DNA of 64,000 bases from Hermatobates lingyangjiaoensis (lineage: Eukaryota; Arthropoda; Insecta; Hemiptera; Hermatobatidae). The stretch spans positions 187,001-251,000 of the forward strand of contig JAPFBL010000115.1 in assembly GCA_026182355.1 (NCBI GenBank), given 5' to 3'. A program made the position numbers and the translations under genes. The first letter of the stretch is position 1. Every line of letters starts with the position of its first letter. A model generated the notes under the pieces. That model was given only the letters and a program-made list of their open reading frames with translations, was not told the origin of the DNA and did not search any database. Positions 1 through 11,810 of the stretch are shown here, piece by piece.

Positions 1-5
1 TATAT

Positions 6-51
<46 letters not shown>

Positions 52-52
52 T
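1..52. repeat. (TA)n microsatellite
   Basis: Almost pure TA dinucleotide at the left edge of the window. Further TA tracts lie at about 381-413, 473-514, 26783-26822, 35606-35660, 35727-35748, 36559-36600, 38745-38795 and 40586-40613. Most of them abut or sit inside fold-back repeats or PLE fragments. Reading frames that cross them (poly Tyr-Ile) are not genes. Confidence 0.95.
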
Positions 53-85
53 TATAATAAACGGAAAAACGATCCAAACTGGACA

Positions 86-379
86 CAATAACAGTTCAAA
101 ATTGAGAATACGTAACACACAAAGTAAAGAAACACACTTACAAACTCAAATTTTCGGGCAATCCGTCTTCAAGAGAAAAGAGAAAGGGAGAGCAAGCACG
201 TTGTAGACGCAACTGCTAGTAACCCAGGAACGGCTAGTAACCAATGGGTTACTAGCCATTGCGTCTACAACGTGCTTGGTCTCCCTTTCTCTTTTCTCCT
301 GAAGACGGACTACCTGCAAATTTGAGTTTGTAAGTGTGTTTCTTTACTTTGTGTGCTACCTATCCTCAATTTTGAACTG

Positions 380-381
<2 letters not shown>
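86..381. repeat. Fold-back repeat, CTGAAGACGG family
   Basis: Two arms of about 135 bases, roughly 86-223 and 246-381, are reverse complements with a short centre. The right arm carries CTGAAGACGG followed by ACTACCTG and a run of A. The same family is seen at 35280-35606 and, more distantly, 34637-35225 and 53505-53800. The arms end next to TA tracts. I interpret it as two head-to-head copies of a PLE-type terminal repeat; no protein is encoded. Confidence 0.8.
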
Positions 382-417
<36 letters not shown>

Positions 418-470
418 TTTTTCGATGAAAATACGATCCGAAATGGACAAATACAGTTCAATGTACATTG

Positions 471-514
<44 letters not shown>

Positions 515-517
<3 letters not shown>

Positions 518-690
518 CACTATTTTCTTTTTATCGAGGTTTTGTCTAGCTTCAAACAATACAACACCTTTAAGCTGGCGTTTCGTCTATATTTGTAGAC
601 GTTCTCAGGGCTACATCTACGTCTTAAAGGTATTGTATTGTTTGAAGATAGATCAAACCAATGATGAAAAAGAAAAATAGTGTTCAATAT
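515..690. repeat. Short fold-back repeat, GTCTACAAATATAGAC family
   Basis: The left arm (about 520-605) and right arm (about 610-690) are imperfect inverted copies sharing the segment AATACAACACCTTTAAG and its complement. The minus strand of the left arm reads a hairpin GTC-TA...TA-GAC directly followed by GAAACG. A related single copy is at about 44873-44965. Confidence 0.65.
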
Positions 691-885
691 ATGTGGTCGA
701 GATAAGAAAACATTTACATATAAATATATGTGCGTGATAAACGAAATGCGATCCAAAAGGACTGATAACACTTAAAATAAACTGTGACACTTAGATAGAA
801 ACGTTACAGAGGACTTATTTTTCAAAGTGAATTTATTATATTCAATACCTTTATGTTGAATAACATAAAATTGTATTTTATACAG

Positions 886-1020
886 CAAGAGCACCTGTAC
901 AAAAATGTAGCTGACCTGAGTGTGGAGAACGCATACTACAATGTCTTGATAGATTCCTCTATCGACCACTGTCTCATCGACAAGGAACAAATCTACCACA
1001 CTATCAACGAAAGCCTAGAG
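886..1020 (+). CDS. Exon of an unrecognised host gene (exon a)
   Basis: A 45-codon open segment bounded by an acceptor (TTTTATACAG) and a donor (GTTAGT), phase 0 on both sides. It starts QEHLYKNVADLSVENAYYNV and ends INESLE. Its codon use and base composition are richer than the surrounding AT-rich sequence. It joins in frame to the exon at 2948-3111. I do not recognise the family; no transmembrane segment or known catalytic motif is visible. Upstream exons would lie left of the window. Exon status is inferred from splice sites, an open frame and protein-like composition. Confidence 0.6.
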
Positions 1021-1391
1021 GTTAGTAAAATTATTTATAATTAATACTAAGAGACTATTTACTTATTAAGGGTCACTTATCACAACTTAATGAGGCATGA
1101 ATTAATCCTTTCCTTAAAAATGATTAAAACATGATCTATATTGTTTCTTCTATATTGGACCTCTTCTATTATCAAATTGCTATGTGACAAGCGGTCACTG
1201 AGGAAAAAAGCTAAATTAGAGAAGCAACATAGACAAGATGCATTCTTTTCGGTATAATTCAAATATTATCCCGGTAAGAAAAGTTACTAAGATGTCATTT
1301 CTTGTAAAAGTTAAATCGCGTTAATGAGTATTTCTTCATTTAGATTAAGTTTCTGTTAATTAGTAAAGTCTATAATAAATATAATTTAGGT

Positions 1392-1831
1392 CACAGGTGT
1401 CAAACATACGGCCCGCGGGCCGGATCCGGCCCACCTGGGGGTTCGATCCGGCACGTGGAATAAATCTGGATTATTATAAAAAAAAAGCAGTTTACTCTAA
1501 TTTCTTTAAAAACCTGCAGTTCTTATATTATCCACCAGTGTTTTAGTAGGCGTTGTATTTTCCACTTTTCCTTTGTCCTCGAACCTTGACCAACGAAATA
1601 TCTGTGTCAAAATGGATAATAGTGGATACAGGGTGTCGGATTTTAATAAAGATTTTTATAGTTGACTTATTCTTCTTTGTACTATTTATTAGTATTAGTG
1701 ACTGGTACAAAGAAAAAGGTAGACTTATTGTTAGCTCAATGTAATTTTGCAATTAGCTTGCTGGGACGGTCCGATTGAGATCAAACTATGCTGTATTCGG
1801 CCCCCAAACCGAAATGAGTTTGACACCCCTG
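1392..1831. mobile_element. hAT-type MITE with 8-bp target duplication
   Basis: Element of 440 bases with inverted ends CAcAGGTGTCAAAC and GTTTGACACCCCTG. It is flanked on both sides by a perfect 8-base duplication, ATTTAGGT (1384-1391 and 1832-1839). Eight-base duplications and CAG-like ends are typical of hAT transposons. GC-rich ends (GGCCCGCGGGCC) contrast with an AT-rich interior. Reading frames inside (for example 1543-1752) do not resemble transposase, so it is non-autonomous. It lies in the intron between exons a and b of the unrecognised gene. Confidence 0.85.
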
Positions 1832-2947
1832 ATTTAGGTTGTTGTTTAATAAATATAAATGAAAAAAAAAATAATGTCTTAGGTTTTGCCTCGATCTATA
1901 AACACGGCAGTACTATACGAAATTATTCTACGAATGAGTAATCAAATGATGTATTCTTGTTTCAGCTCTCAAGAATCAAATTTCAATCAAAGAGTTATTT
2001 ATTAAGTTATAAATGTTTATGGAGTGTGTCATTTATGGTACAAAAAAACATTGGCCTTTCCTTCCCCGGTGAGAACGGTCACTCAAGCCCCTTGTAATAC
2101 CAGAACAATTTTAGACATTCCTTGAAATACACTCCAGTAGCGGCGTAGCAAGAGGGGTGTGGGGGGTGTGAAAATAAAAAAATAGAATAAAAATATAAAA
2201 ATAGAATAAAAAATATAAAATAAAAATATAAAAAATAAAAAAAATTAAAATCATAAAAAGCTAACAAATATCTGAAATTCTATACCAAAATGATTTTTTA
2301 ATGTCATAATTGTTTATGTTTAATACTGGATTTAAACGGATCTTTCAACTGTAATATTTGCAAATTAAAAATAAATGTATTTTAAATTTTTCAAAACTAT
2401 TTTTTTTTAAAGTGGTTGAAAGTTTATTATATTTGTTTGCATAACCAGATAATTTAAATTAACAATTTTTTTATGATTTGAATTATATGTTTGTGTTTTG
2501 AAAAATCTTTGGTTTTCTTTGATGACGACTGTATATGTATAAGAGGACTGTAATAAGATGAAAGTCTGAGACTAACAATAGCAGACTAAAATTAGATCCT
2601 TGATTGTAATTCCATGAAAATAAATATTTTGAGGACTTCCTGGAATTTTGAAGGTTAACGGATTATCAAAGGCTAGCGGGAGGAAGGGGGCGTCAAATCT
2701 TACGACCGTCTTCGGCTGCATCAAAAATGGTTGCTATATCATCACTGCACTCTAGTTAACTAACACTATTAAACAAACACTAAAGGTATAACTAATGAAT
2801 AATGAACATAAAACTAAAAGCAACAAGCTTACATTAGCCATCATTAGGTTTATTTCTGAGAACTAAAATACTATATCTTAGGATAGTATCTAAGATGGGA
2901 CACTGATTGTATAATGATTAGTGTTAATGAGATATTTCCTTTTTCAG

Positions 2948-3111
2948 GATGAGGCATCACCAGAACTGAACTCCAGAAGACATGAGGGCATCATACGAAT
3001 AGGAGAATCAGGCAGAGTGCTACAGATTGTTAAAGCCATGGAGGGCCACGAGTCTCGTGAACTGTACGAAACTGTTGAGGCTTCTAGATTCGACTGTCAC
3101 AAAATGTCTAG
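2948..3111 (+). CDS. Exon of an unrecognised host gene (exon b)
   Basis: A 164-base open segment after TTTTTCAG and before GTGAGAAA. It begins in phase 0, so it joins exon a (886-1020), and ends in phase 2. It encodes a hydrophilic segment that includes EGIIRIGESGRVLQIVKAME and ends FDCHKMSR. The two exons together give about 99 residues of one protein. I cannot assign a function and found no convincing downstream exon before the glutathione synthetase gene, which is on the opposite strand. Confidence 0.65.
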
Positions 3112-3309
3112 GTGAGAAATAAACACATCAAATATAAGTCGAAGCTGACCCAAAAATGACAGCAGGTACAAATCATATATGATCAGTACTGGAGAAAAAT
3201 AATATTTTCTGTATTTGCAGAAAAAAAACCGTATTTTATTTCATTAAGTAGGAGTCAGGTGTGATTTAAAAGCAGTTTTCCTTCAGTACTGGAAATTGAG
3301 TTTTCAAAT

Positions 3310-3425
3310 CTAGTCGTGGGAGAGGGAAAATCTTGTTCATACTGTACCTCTGAGAGGACGTAAAGCTGTCGGTTCCGAGCCTTAATTGTGTCAGGCACTC
3401 GTAAAAAATCGCTACACCAGTAAAC
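3310..3425 (+). repeat. Degraded SINE body fragment
   Basis: Contains diverged versions of the SINE body blocks seen intact at 62590-62906 and 24741-25216: GAGAGGACGT, GTCGGTTCCGAGCC, and GTCAGGCACTCGT. The tRNA-like head and the tail are not recognisable. Other diverged body fragments are near 4690-4810 and 7425-7560 (plus) and 22566-22680 (minus). Confidence 0.5.
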
Positions 3426-3599
3426 TTATAAAGCTTTAACGGTGAAATCTTGTGAGTGTTTGAAACCAATTTCATTAACCTTTAAAATAAGTTCTATTTT
3501 TGAATCACGAAGTCGAAATATATACATTCATTCTTTTTTCTTTATTTTTATTCCTTTGTTTTGGACTAAAAACGAACTGCGCTAAAGACTCAGAGAGAC

Positions 3600-4450
3600 A
3601 ACTCAGCACACCCAACCCTACCCCGCAAGACAAGGTTTGAAGAAGATAGGCGTTTTTTTTATTATTATTTGAGGGTGACTATAGCACCCCATCTTAAAAA
3701 AAAACTATTGTACTTCTCTCCTTCTGTACTAAAGTACCCCAGCAGGTAGCTTCAATGCCCCCCAAGAAGCTCAGCACTTTTACTTGGTCCAGCGGTAAAA
3801 GTTTTTCTATGGTTTGTTGAGTGTCCAGAAGCACCTATCTCTGTGCAGCAAAGTTCGCTGACAGCCAGCAGGTGCAACGGTGTTTCTTCCTCTTCTTATG
3901 CAGAATCTGCATAAACCATCATTGATTATGCCCATTCAGGCACCCTAAGTGTCGGGAGAAAGTGACTTCCTTTCTCCTTCTTCGGTACAGTCTTTTTCGG
4001 GTTCTTAGGTGCCTTGTGGGAGGTTAGTTCCCACTAGTTAGCGCTTTTGGATCCTCTGTGCTTCCGGAGGATGGTCTCCGGACTTCCTTCTCCTTAGTAT
4101 CATACAGGGGAAAATCCCTGAAGCTCTATCGGTATGTTGTCCGCTCCGGTAGAGCACCGCATACCGGAGTAAGGCTATTTACTCAAGGGAGACGCCTGGT
4201 ACCCTTCAGGCTCTGTTCATAATACAGTAATCCCTGTATCATCCATCCTTCGGCACAGATCGCATAACTCCTTGGATTGTGGCTGAGATAAGAGAAGAGG
4301 ATTTGGAAAGTTGGAAGGATATGAAACAAAGTTGGTCAGGCCCAGCCCCTGGTCACCTTCTCCTCCTCTTTCGTTTGTCCCTGCATACAGCAGCTTAACA
4401 GGGTAGCCTCGCGAAGTCCGAAAGTCGGAGTTGAGTGTTAGAGGCTATAA
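3600..4450 (-). mobile_element. Degraded non-LTR-like repeat (family X, copy A)
   Basis: Reverse-complement copy of the repeat at 22900-23580. Shared blocks include the stretch around the poorly conserved C-R-I-C knuckle (about 3890-3920), the AGTGCTGAGCTT block (about 3765), and the GGTCAGGCCCAGCCCCTGGT block (about 4335). Reading frames are broken. The knuckle C-x-x-C...H...C seen in the other copy suggests the 3' end of a Jockey/R1-like ORF2. It is followed by a poly-C tract at about 4520-4538. Confidence 0.6.
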
Positions 4451-4910
4451 GAGGGGCAAAATCACTCCATTACTACTCCAAGATAGGTGTTAGCTGGACA
4501 AGACATATGTGTGGATACCCCCCCCCCCCCCCCCCCCCAAGCCAGCATGCAATCGAGCGGACTTTCCACCTACTGTGCCGACCCAGGACCCGCATCCTAC
4601 TGGTTGTGCCTTTCTTAGTTCATACCATGAGGGAACAACTACCCAGGCATGTTAAGCCCCCCCACCACGACAAGGTGAAGGCACATCGGAGGGGAAGGGA
4701 GGGGGAAGTTAAGCCCCGGTCCCGAGGCTATATGATGTCAGGTACTTGTTAAAGATCCCTACTCCTCGAAATTTGAGTGGGGTAAAATTTAGGGCTTCCG
4801 ATGTAAAATGAACCTGGTGCCTGGACCGTTTCTAAAAGGAGTGTCGAATATGAATGAGCCACACTTTCTTGCCTTAGAACAACCCAAATGGTGAAGAATT
4901 ACCTTTCTTG

Positions 4911-4978
4911 GAGTAAAGGCTATTTTAGCACCGTCCACTTCCCCAAAAGGCCACCATGAATGGACAAGCAAATTCTTA
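4911..4978. repeat. 68-bp segment shared with 47838-47906
   Basis: This segment, beginning CTTGGAGTAAAGGC, matches the reverse complement of 47838-47906 with few differences. The family is unknown. It sits beside a SINE body fragment (about 4690-4810) and may be part of a larger composite repeat. Confidence 0.6.
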
Positions 4979-5369
4979 TATAATAGTTGTATTGCAAAAT
5001 CCTTGAATCTATCATTATATTATAAGATCAGTGCATCTAAAACTGTTTCGCATTTTTCAAAAAAATTCAGCAGTGTCCCTCACTGCCTTTGTTTATTACC
5101 CTTTGTTAACCCGGGAAAATAATTTTCTAAAAGCTTCGACTTTTCAAGTAATGTTTGATAATGGTCTTCATCCTAAAGGCGAGAATATTTTTTGTCTTTA
5201 TTACCATAATTGTAATTCTTTATATTTTGAAACATTTTTATCTACAAACCACAATAGGCCGCATTTCATGGTTCAAAAGGTCACATGCGGCCATAAGGTT
5301 CCCCACGCCTACTCTAAATCATAGATTAGAATCTAAATTACAAACTCGGATTGTTTGATACTAATAATG

Positions 5370-5425
5370 TTTTATTGTAAAACCAAGTGTTTCGAATATG
5401 CAATGTCCTTCTTCAGGTTTATCTA
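5370..5425 (-). repeat. Single copy of a GAAGAAGGACA...GAAACAC terminal-repeat motif
   Basis: On the minus strand this reads CTGAAGA, A, a stretch ending TTC, then GAAACACTTGG, which resembles the fold-back arms at 7840-8340. No inverted partner is found nearby. The flanking 5430-7420 region is AT-rich, with no gene or clear repeat that I can support except a SINE remnant at about 7425. Confidence 0.45.
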
Positions 5426-5429
5426 CTTG

Positions 5430-7420
5430 TGAAAATTCAATTCCTACTTTGCACAGTATCAAATAAAACTATGCGTTTATAATCCAACATTGTTTATGTG
5501 GAGATTTTGTGTATATTTCCCAAGAGTAAGTAAATATTACACAATAATTAACTGCCTGAATAGACACTCCAAACTAGATAGTGTTGATTATATTTAATAG
5601 TAAAATAGAGATTTTGAAGTAAAATGTTTACTTTTCTTTGTAACCACTTAATGAAGGTATTAATACAGTTATGAATTGTTTCAGATGAAAACTGATTTTC
5701 GAAAGACTAATTCATCAATTGACGACTGAAAAAAAAACGATGAATTGAAGATGATTTCTAAAGGAAAACACTATAAAAAGATACCTATACTTTTGAAATA
5801 TTCAATAATTTTACTTTTTTGTGAAAATGTAAATTAATGATACTCATAAGAAATAATTTCCAAATTTGTTGTTTCAATAAATTTAATTAAATTTAGTAAG
5901 AATAAGTGTTCAAATATATTTGATTATTATGATTCAACTACTGTATTTTAATAATTATTTTAGTACCAAAATGACTTGTAGGACCAAATTATAGTTATTA
6001 AGTAAATTTATTTAATTTCTAATATTTTTAAGGGATATATTATATATTGTTATATTTTGTTCGTAACAAACAATATTTGTAGTTTAATAAACAGTTAAAT
6101 GACATAAACAGATTAATTATGTTCGTTTTAATGAATAAATTATTCCGCTGAATTTTATACCATATTCAGAAACAGATGTTGCTGTTAATTATTATCAGTA
6201 ATAATCATTAATTTTGTTTGTAATTAAAATTGCTAGGTTCGTTTATTATTTATTCATTGTAATCACAATAAGTATTTCATATCGGGTTATTCTCCTATTC
6301 TATGTACGAAACTTACCACATATGTTATTTTAATTATGCTAAATGGATTCTATTATACATTTATTGTTGACTTATACCAAAGAGATTAGTTTATTGATTG
6401 TACTTTTGCATGAAATTTGACTATAAATAAAAATTAATATCGGGGAGAGTATTTTTTCAAGTATATAAATATTCAATAACTTGCTCCAAATGATCGAAAA
6501 CTGGAATTGCAGTATACACCATTTTTTTAAATTTCTCTCCAACATTTTTCATAATAAAAGAAACTATTGTGTAGAAGTGTTCTGCAGAAACTCCATAGCT
6601 GACCTCCGTATATACGCTAGAATTGAAATATAGAATGACTAGAAAGGGATAAATACATAAGATTGTGATATTTATCTACAAAACAGATTTCCTGATTAGT
6701 ATAGGATATTCCTTTTTTCCTCTAATCCGTCACTACCATCTTTTTCCGAAAATAAGACACTGCCTTGCTTTATTCTTAGGTCAAAAATCCGTGCTAGGGC
6801 TTTTTCTCGGGGGGAGGGCTTCAAGTACATTAAGTAGATTTACATATTTTTGTTTAATATTTATTTAAATTTATTTGATTTCATATATCATCTTCTGGAA
6901 CGTCATAAATTATCAAAATTTTAAATTCCGTTCTCATTTTCTTCTATTTCCTGTAGAACCATTGGTTTGAATCTGTCATGTCTTGCAATATACCTGTGGT
7001 TAAATACTTCTTGTCTAAGTAGCCTCCTTGAAACGGACTTTAGAGGTAAAAATAAGGAATTTCTTGGAATATTTTGTTACAAAGAATTCTCTGAAATATT
7101 ACAACTGCTAGAGACACCTACTACATTCAACAGCATTTTCTGAACGAATTATATTTATCACATTATCTTAACTATGGCCTTTTTTCAGGGGAGGGCTTAT
7201 AGTCCCAAACGTCCCTAAAATAACGCTAGGATTTATTTTCAGGAGATGTCTTCTTTTCAAAAAAAGAATGTATATATGATTCTGAAATTTTCAGTTTGGC
7301 TTACGTATTCTCATATGGAATCAGGTCTCCTCTAGTCGTACTGGCTTTGGTATTGAAATTCGAGATTAAAACTTCAAACATGATCCTCGATTTTTCATAT
7401 GGAGCATGAAAATTTTTGTT
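5430..7420. other. AT-rich intergenic sequence, nothing recognised
   Basis: Two kilobases of AT-rich sequence with homopolymer runs and only short, low-complexity reading frames. No exon-like segment with splice sites and no repeat shared with the rest of the window was recognised. Confidence 0.6.
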
Positions 7421-7779
7421 GACACCTTCTTCCCGAGAGGAAGTAAACTGCAGTCCCAAGCTTCAACGAGGTCATATATTCGCAAAAAGATTAAATTTCT
7501 TAATAAACTTGAGTCAGATAAAATTTAGAACTCCCAAATGAAGATTCATCCCACATTTGTAGCTCGCACATGCTGAAACGAATGTCATATAGTATAGTTG
7601 TATAGCTCTGCCTCTTGGTATTGTGGTTGAAAACAAAAATAAACACATGTTCTCTTATTTTCATAATTTAGTGTCATTCGAGTCAATTTTTTTTTTTTTT
7701 ACTAGATCAATTCTCCACAATTACTATCACAAGTAGTGATATCACTATACTAAAGAAAAGGCAAGTGGTCATAAATGTT

Positions 7780-8340
7780 GTACGAGTATATTTCGTATAT
7801 TTCATTAACTGTGCAATCTGTTATCATGTGGTATTTACTCATGTTAGGAAAAGTATTAAGTCTCCACACAAAAAAGTTTATTACAAGAAACTAAACAACA
7901 CGGTTCGAACACTTGATGTTCTTCTTCACGTTACATCTAAAAAAATATATATATGCATTTAGGAGCTTTGGGAACATAGGGGCGAATTAATTAAAATGAA
8001 TACATCTGATACTATTGAATGATAACGGGAATAATTTTTCATCCCCGTCTTTTATGTATAAATTAGACATGTCTCAGTATATAGTTTCAAGTTAAGGATC
8101 AATTTAAGACATTTCAATATTATTCCCGTTATTACTCAATAGTGTCAGATATACATCAGACACTACTGAGTAATAATTTTAATTAATTCGCCCCTATGTT
8201 CCCAAAGCTCTTAAATGCATATATATTTTTTCCTAGATGTAACCTGAAGAAGAACATAAAGTGTTTGAATCGCGTTGTTTAGTTTCTTGTAATAAACTTT
8301 TTTGTGTGGAGACTTAATACTTTTCCTAACATGTATATTT
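7780..8340. repeat. Fold-back repeat, GAACACTACGTGTTC family
   Basis: Left arm about 7840-8005 and right arm about 8176-8340 are inverted copies. The right arm reads CTGAAGA, A, GAACAtaaaGTGTTT, then GAATCGCGTTG, and runs to TGTGGAGACTTAATACTTTT. The left boundary includes TGCAATCTGTTATCATGTGG, a block shared with 19805 and 55690. Related pairs: 11350-11810, 19795-20090, 55680-56275 and a diverged one at about 32465-32700. Confidence 0.75.
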
Positions 8341-8344
8341 TTAG

Positions 8345-9205
8345 ACCTTTAGATTAAAAAGGTTTGAAAACTCTTCCTCTATATCCTACTGCTAAGAGAA
8401 ATAAAATTTTATCAGTTAACCATTGCATTCTTTCACAGAAACTGTATAATTACTAGGTAAATAACAGAATTACAACAAGCATCAGTGAAATCATTTCTAA
8501 ATAAAATCTAAAAGATAAAGGAATTGTATAATCAACGTTGAAGTTTTACAATTGAAATAAATATCCAAAAATAACCATTACTACAAGGCCTCACTAAAAC
8601 TCTGAATTAAAAAAAAAACACTTTAAAGTTGGTGGTGAATATTTATTAACATTATATAAAATATTTTAACAAATTTTTCAACATACAAAAATACATTTTT
8701 CATTTAATAACAAAAATAAAACATCTTTTTCATTAGTAATATTATTAGTATTGAGATGTCAATACAAAAACAACAAATTTTAATATTCTATTTAATAAAA
8801 AACAAAAAGATTCAATCAAAGGCAGAATATATGGTTATAAATATAGAATATAACCAGTGTGAGGAAAAAACTTAATCAAGGTCGTAATGAAATTTAATAT
8901 TTGAAATATCAACTTTTGAAAAATGTTAAAGAGCATTTATTTCTTTGATTAAAAACAAATAAAAAAACGAGCTATCTAATATAGTTTAACCCATTCTTGT
9001 GATTTTTAAATAGAGTTTCAATTTTTACTAGTTTTTAAGATTTTAAATGTTTTTTCTTTTTTGTTTAATGAAAATATTAATTAATCGAGATTTGTCATTC
9101 CTTTTGGAATACTCTGCTAGTTTAAGCAAGATTTATTGCAACGAAATTGATTAAAAATAAATTTGTTGACTTGGTGATCAAAACTTCTATCCAAAACAAG
9201 TGCAA
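8345..9205. other. AT-rich spacer, nothing recognised
   Basis: A/T-rich sequence between the fold-back and the tandem array. No coding-like segment or recognisable repeat was found. Confidence 0.5.
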
Positions 9206-9261
9206 CTACAGGGTGCTCCACAAAAAACCCCTAAGTTTCTGATAATGGTTATACTGTTATA

Positions 9262-11000
9262 AAAATAATTATTGATTTATGTTTTATATTTTAAGAACGT
9301 GTAGACTCATGCCACAGCTAAGTAATTTCCAAAGCGAGGACATCGTCCTATTCCGGAAAGAACATCCAACATAGGGGTTACAGAAATGTCGGAACATTTT
9401 GGCTGAATTTTTTGATGCCATTACAACTGACCAGTTTAGAGTTGTCGCTGCTGCATTAAAACATGGTGGATCATCATCAGTGGATGTCAAAACTGATATT
9501 CCTGAAGAAGATTTGCTGGTGGAGATAGACAAGCAGCAACAATCTATCATGTACTATGGTGCTGTTTCCATAATGGTGCCATTAAATCTGACCAGTCTAG
9601 AGGTGTCGCGGCTGAATTCAAACATGGTGTACAATCATCAGTGGATGTCAAAACTGATATTCCTGAAGAAGATTTGCTGGTGGAGATAGACAAGCAGCAA
9701 CAATCTATCATGTGCTATGTGCTGTTTCCATAATGGTGCCATTAAATCTGACCAGTCTAGAGGTGTCGCGGCTGAATTCAAACATGGTGTACAATCATCA
9801 GTGGATGTCAAAACTGATATTCCTGAAGAAGATTTGCTGGTGGAGATAGACAAGCAGCAACAATCTATCATGTGCTATGTGCTGTTTCCATAATGGTGCC
9901 ATTAAATCTGACCAGTCTAGAGGTGTCGCGGCTGAATTCAAACATGGTGTACAATCATCAGTGGATGTCAAAACTGATATTCCTGAAGAAGATTTGCTGG
10001 TGGAGATAGACAAGCAGCAACAATCTATCATGTGCTATGTGCTGTTTCCATAATGGTGCCATTACAACTGACCAGTCTAGAGGTGTCGCGGCTGCATTCA
10101 AACATGGTGGATCATCATCAGTGGATGTCAAAACTGATATTCCTGATAAAGATTTGCCGGTGGAGATAGACAAGCAGCAACAATCTATCATGTGCTATGG
10201 TGCTGTTTCCATAATGGTGCCATTACAACAGACCAGTTTAGAGGTGTCGCGGCTGCATTCAAACATGGTGGATCATCATCAGTGGATGTCAAAACTGATA
10301 TTCCTGATAAAGATTAACCGGTGGAGGTAGACAGGCAGCAACAATCTGTCATGTGCTATGACTATGGTGCTGTTTCCATAATGGTGCCATTACAACTGAC
10401 CAGTCTGGAGGTGTCGCGGCTGCATTCAAACAGAGTGGATCATCATAAGTGGATGTCAAAACTGATATTCCTGATGAAGATTTGCTGGTGGAGATAGACA
10501 AGCAGCAACAATCTATCATACTATGGTGCTGTTTCCATAATGGTGCCATTACAACTGACCAGTTTAGAGGTGTCGCGGCTGCATTCAAACATGGTGGATA
10601 ATCAGTGGATGTCAAAACTGATATTCCTGATGAAGATTAACCAGTGGAGATAGACAGGCAGTAACAATCTATCATACTATGGTGCTGTTTCCATAATGGT
10701 GCCAATACAACTGACCAGTTTAGAGGTGTCGCGGCTGCATTCAAACATGACGGATAATCATCAGTGGATGTCAAAACTGATATTCCTGATGAAGATTAAC
10801 CGGTGGAGATAGACAAGCAGTAACAATCTATCATGTGCTATGGTGCTGTTTCCATAATAGTGCCATTGGTGCTGCTTTTAAATACCATTAAAAAATAACA
10901 TGGTTTAAATAATACAGTTTAAAGTTTCGAATTTAGGGGTTTTTTAAAATTGCTTAGCTGTGGCATGGATCTACACGTTCTGAAAATATAAAACATAAAT
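9262..11000. mobile_element. Inverted-repeat element enclosing a tandem array
   Basis: A ~52-base inverted repeat brackets the array. The left copy (about 9270-9325, from ATTGATTTATG to CACAGCTAAG) matches the reverse complement of the right copy (about 10952-11005). A second short match, AAAAAACCCCTAA (about 9222) and its complement (about 10935), lies outside the left arm but inside the right arm, so the ends are not simple. No transposase is visible. It may be a MITE whose interior was amplified. Confidence 0.6.
9409..10870. repeat. ~160-bp tandem repeat array, about nine units
   Basis: Units recur at about 9413, 9580, 9739, 9899, 10060, 10222, 10389, 10546 and 10702, each containing GCCATTACAACTGACCAG or a close variant followed by GTGGATGTCAAAACTG and CAAGCAGCAACAATCTATCA. 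The three units from about 9560 to 10040 are almost identical, so amplification is recent; outer units vary (157-168 bases). Both strands have short open frames, but stops and length changes make coding unlikely. Confidence 0.9.
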
Positions 11001-11349
11001 CAATAATATTGTAAAAATTAGGAATTATTTAATGAAGAATTTTATAACAAAAGGTTCTTAACCAAAGAAAAAATCGTTGAAATAACAATTTCTAATTAAT
11101 GTTATCATTTATTAGTCACCTAGAAAGTATTGATTAAAGGTATATTTAAAATAAAAAATTAAGTACTTCGTGGACGAGTTCTAAGATAAAGAAAAAAATT
11201 AATAAAAATACTGAACAGAAATAAAAGTACAAAAATCACTTAAGTGAGACTACAAGAAAAAATGTGCGAACCATTACTCTTAACAGAATTAATATAGTAT
11301 GGTAAAAGCTGGCCGATTCAAAAAAAAAATTAACACTTCTTACTATATT

Positions 11350-11810
11350 GGGAAAATAATTCAAGTCTACACTGGAATGTTTTATACAAACAAACAATTT
11401 TATTCAAATGTGCAATGCTCTTCTTTAAATTACTTCTAGAAACAAACTTCTGAGAGGACTTAGAAATAAAGTAACTTAAAAGTGTGTACGAGTGACAAAA
11501 AAAAAGTTAGCACAGTGTTCTTATTTATGTCAACCTAGAATACAAACAAGCAAGTGAGCAATTTAAAAATTTATACAGATAATACATATTAAATGGAATA
11601 ATTACATATATTTGCATCAACCATATATTCATGTTTAAATGTCAGTAGTATTTTTATATACTTTCAAGTTACTTAGTTTCTAAAATACTCTGAGGTTTTT
11701 TTGTTTCTAGAAGTAACCTGAAGAAGAGAATTCATGTCTGAAACGCGTTGTTTGTATTAAACATTTGTATGGAGACTTGAATTACTTTTTCAACATGAGT
11801 AAATACAACA
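11350..11810. repeat. Fold-back repeat, diverged GAAACGCGTTG family
   Basis: Left arm about 11350-11440 and right arm about 11705-11805 are imperfect inverted copies. The right arm has CTGAAGA followed by AGAGAATTCATGTCT and GAAACGCGTTG. It ends in ATGGAGACTTGAATTACTTT, shared with the pair at 7780-8340. Confidence 0.65.

Noticed and set aside
353..598. 81-residue frame on plus and similar frames at 26719, 35559, 38575 and 38745
   Set aside because: They are mostly TA-tract translation (poly Tyr-Ile) and have no splice or homology support; only the N-terminal half of the 38745-38978 minus frame is kept, as a PLE fragment.
9284..10615. Repeated frames of 77-97 residues on both strands of the 160-bp array
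   Set aside because: They arise from the tandem repeat; outer units have stops and length changes that break any continuous protein.
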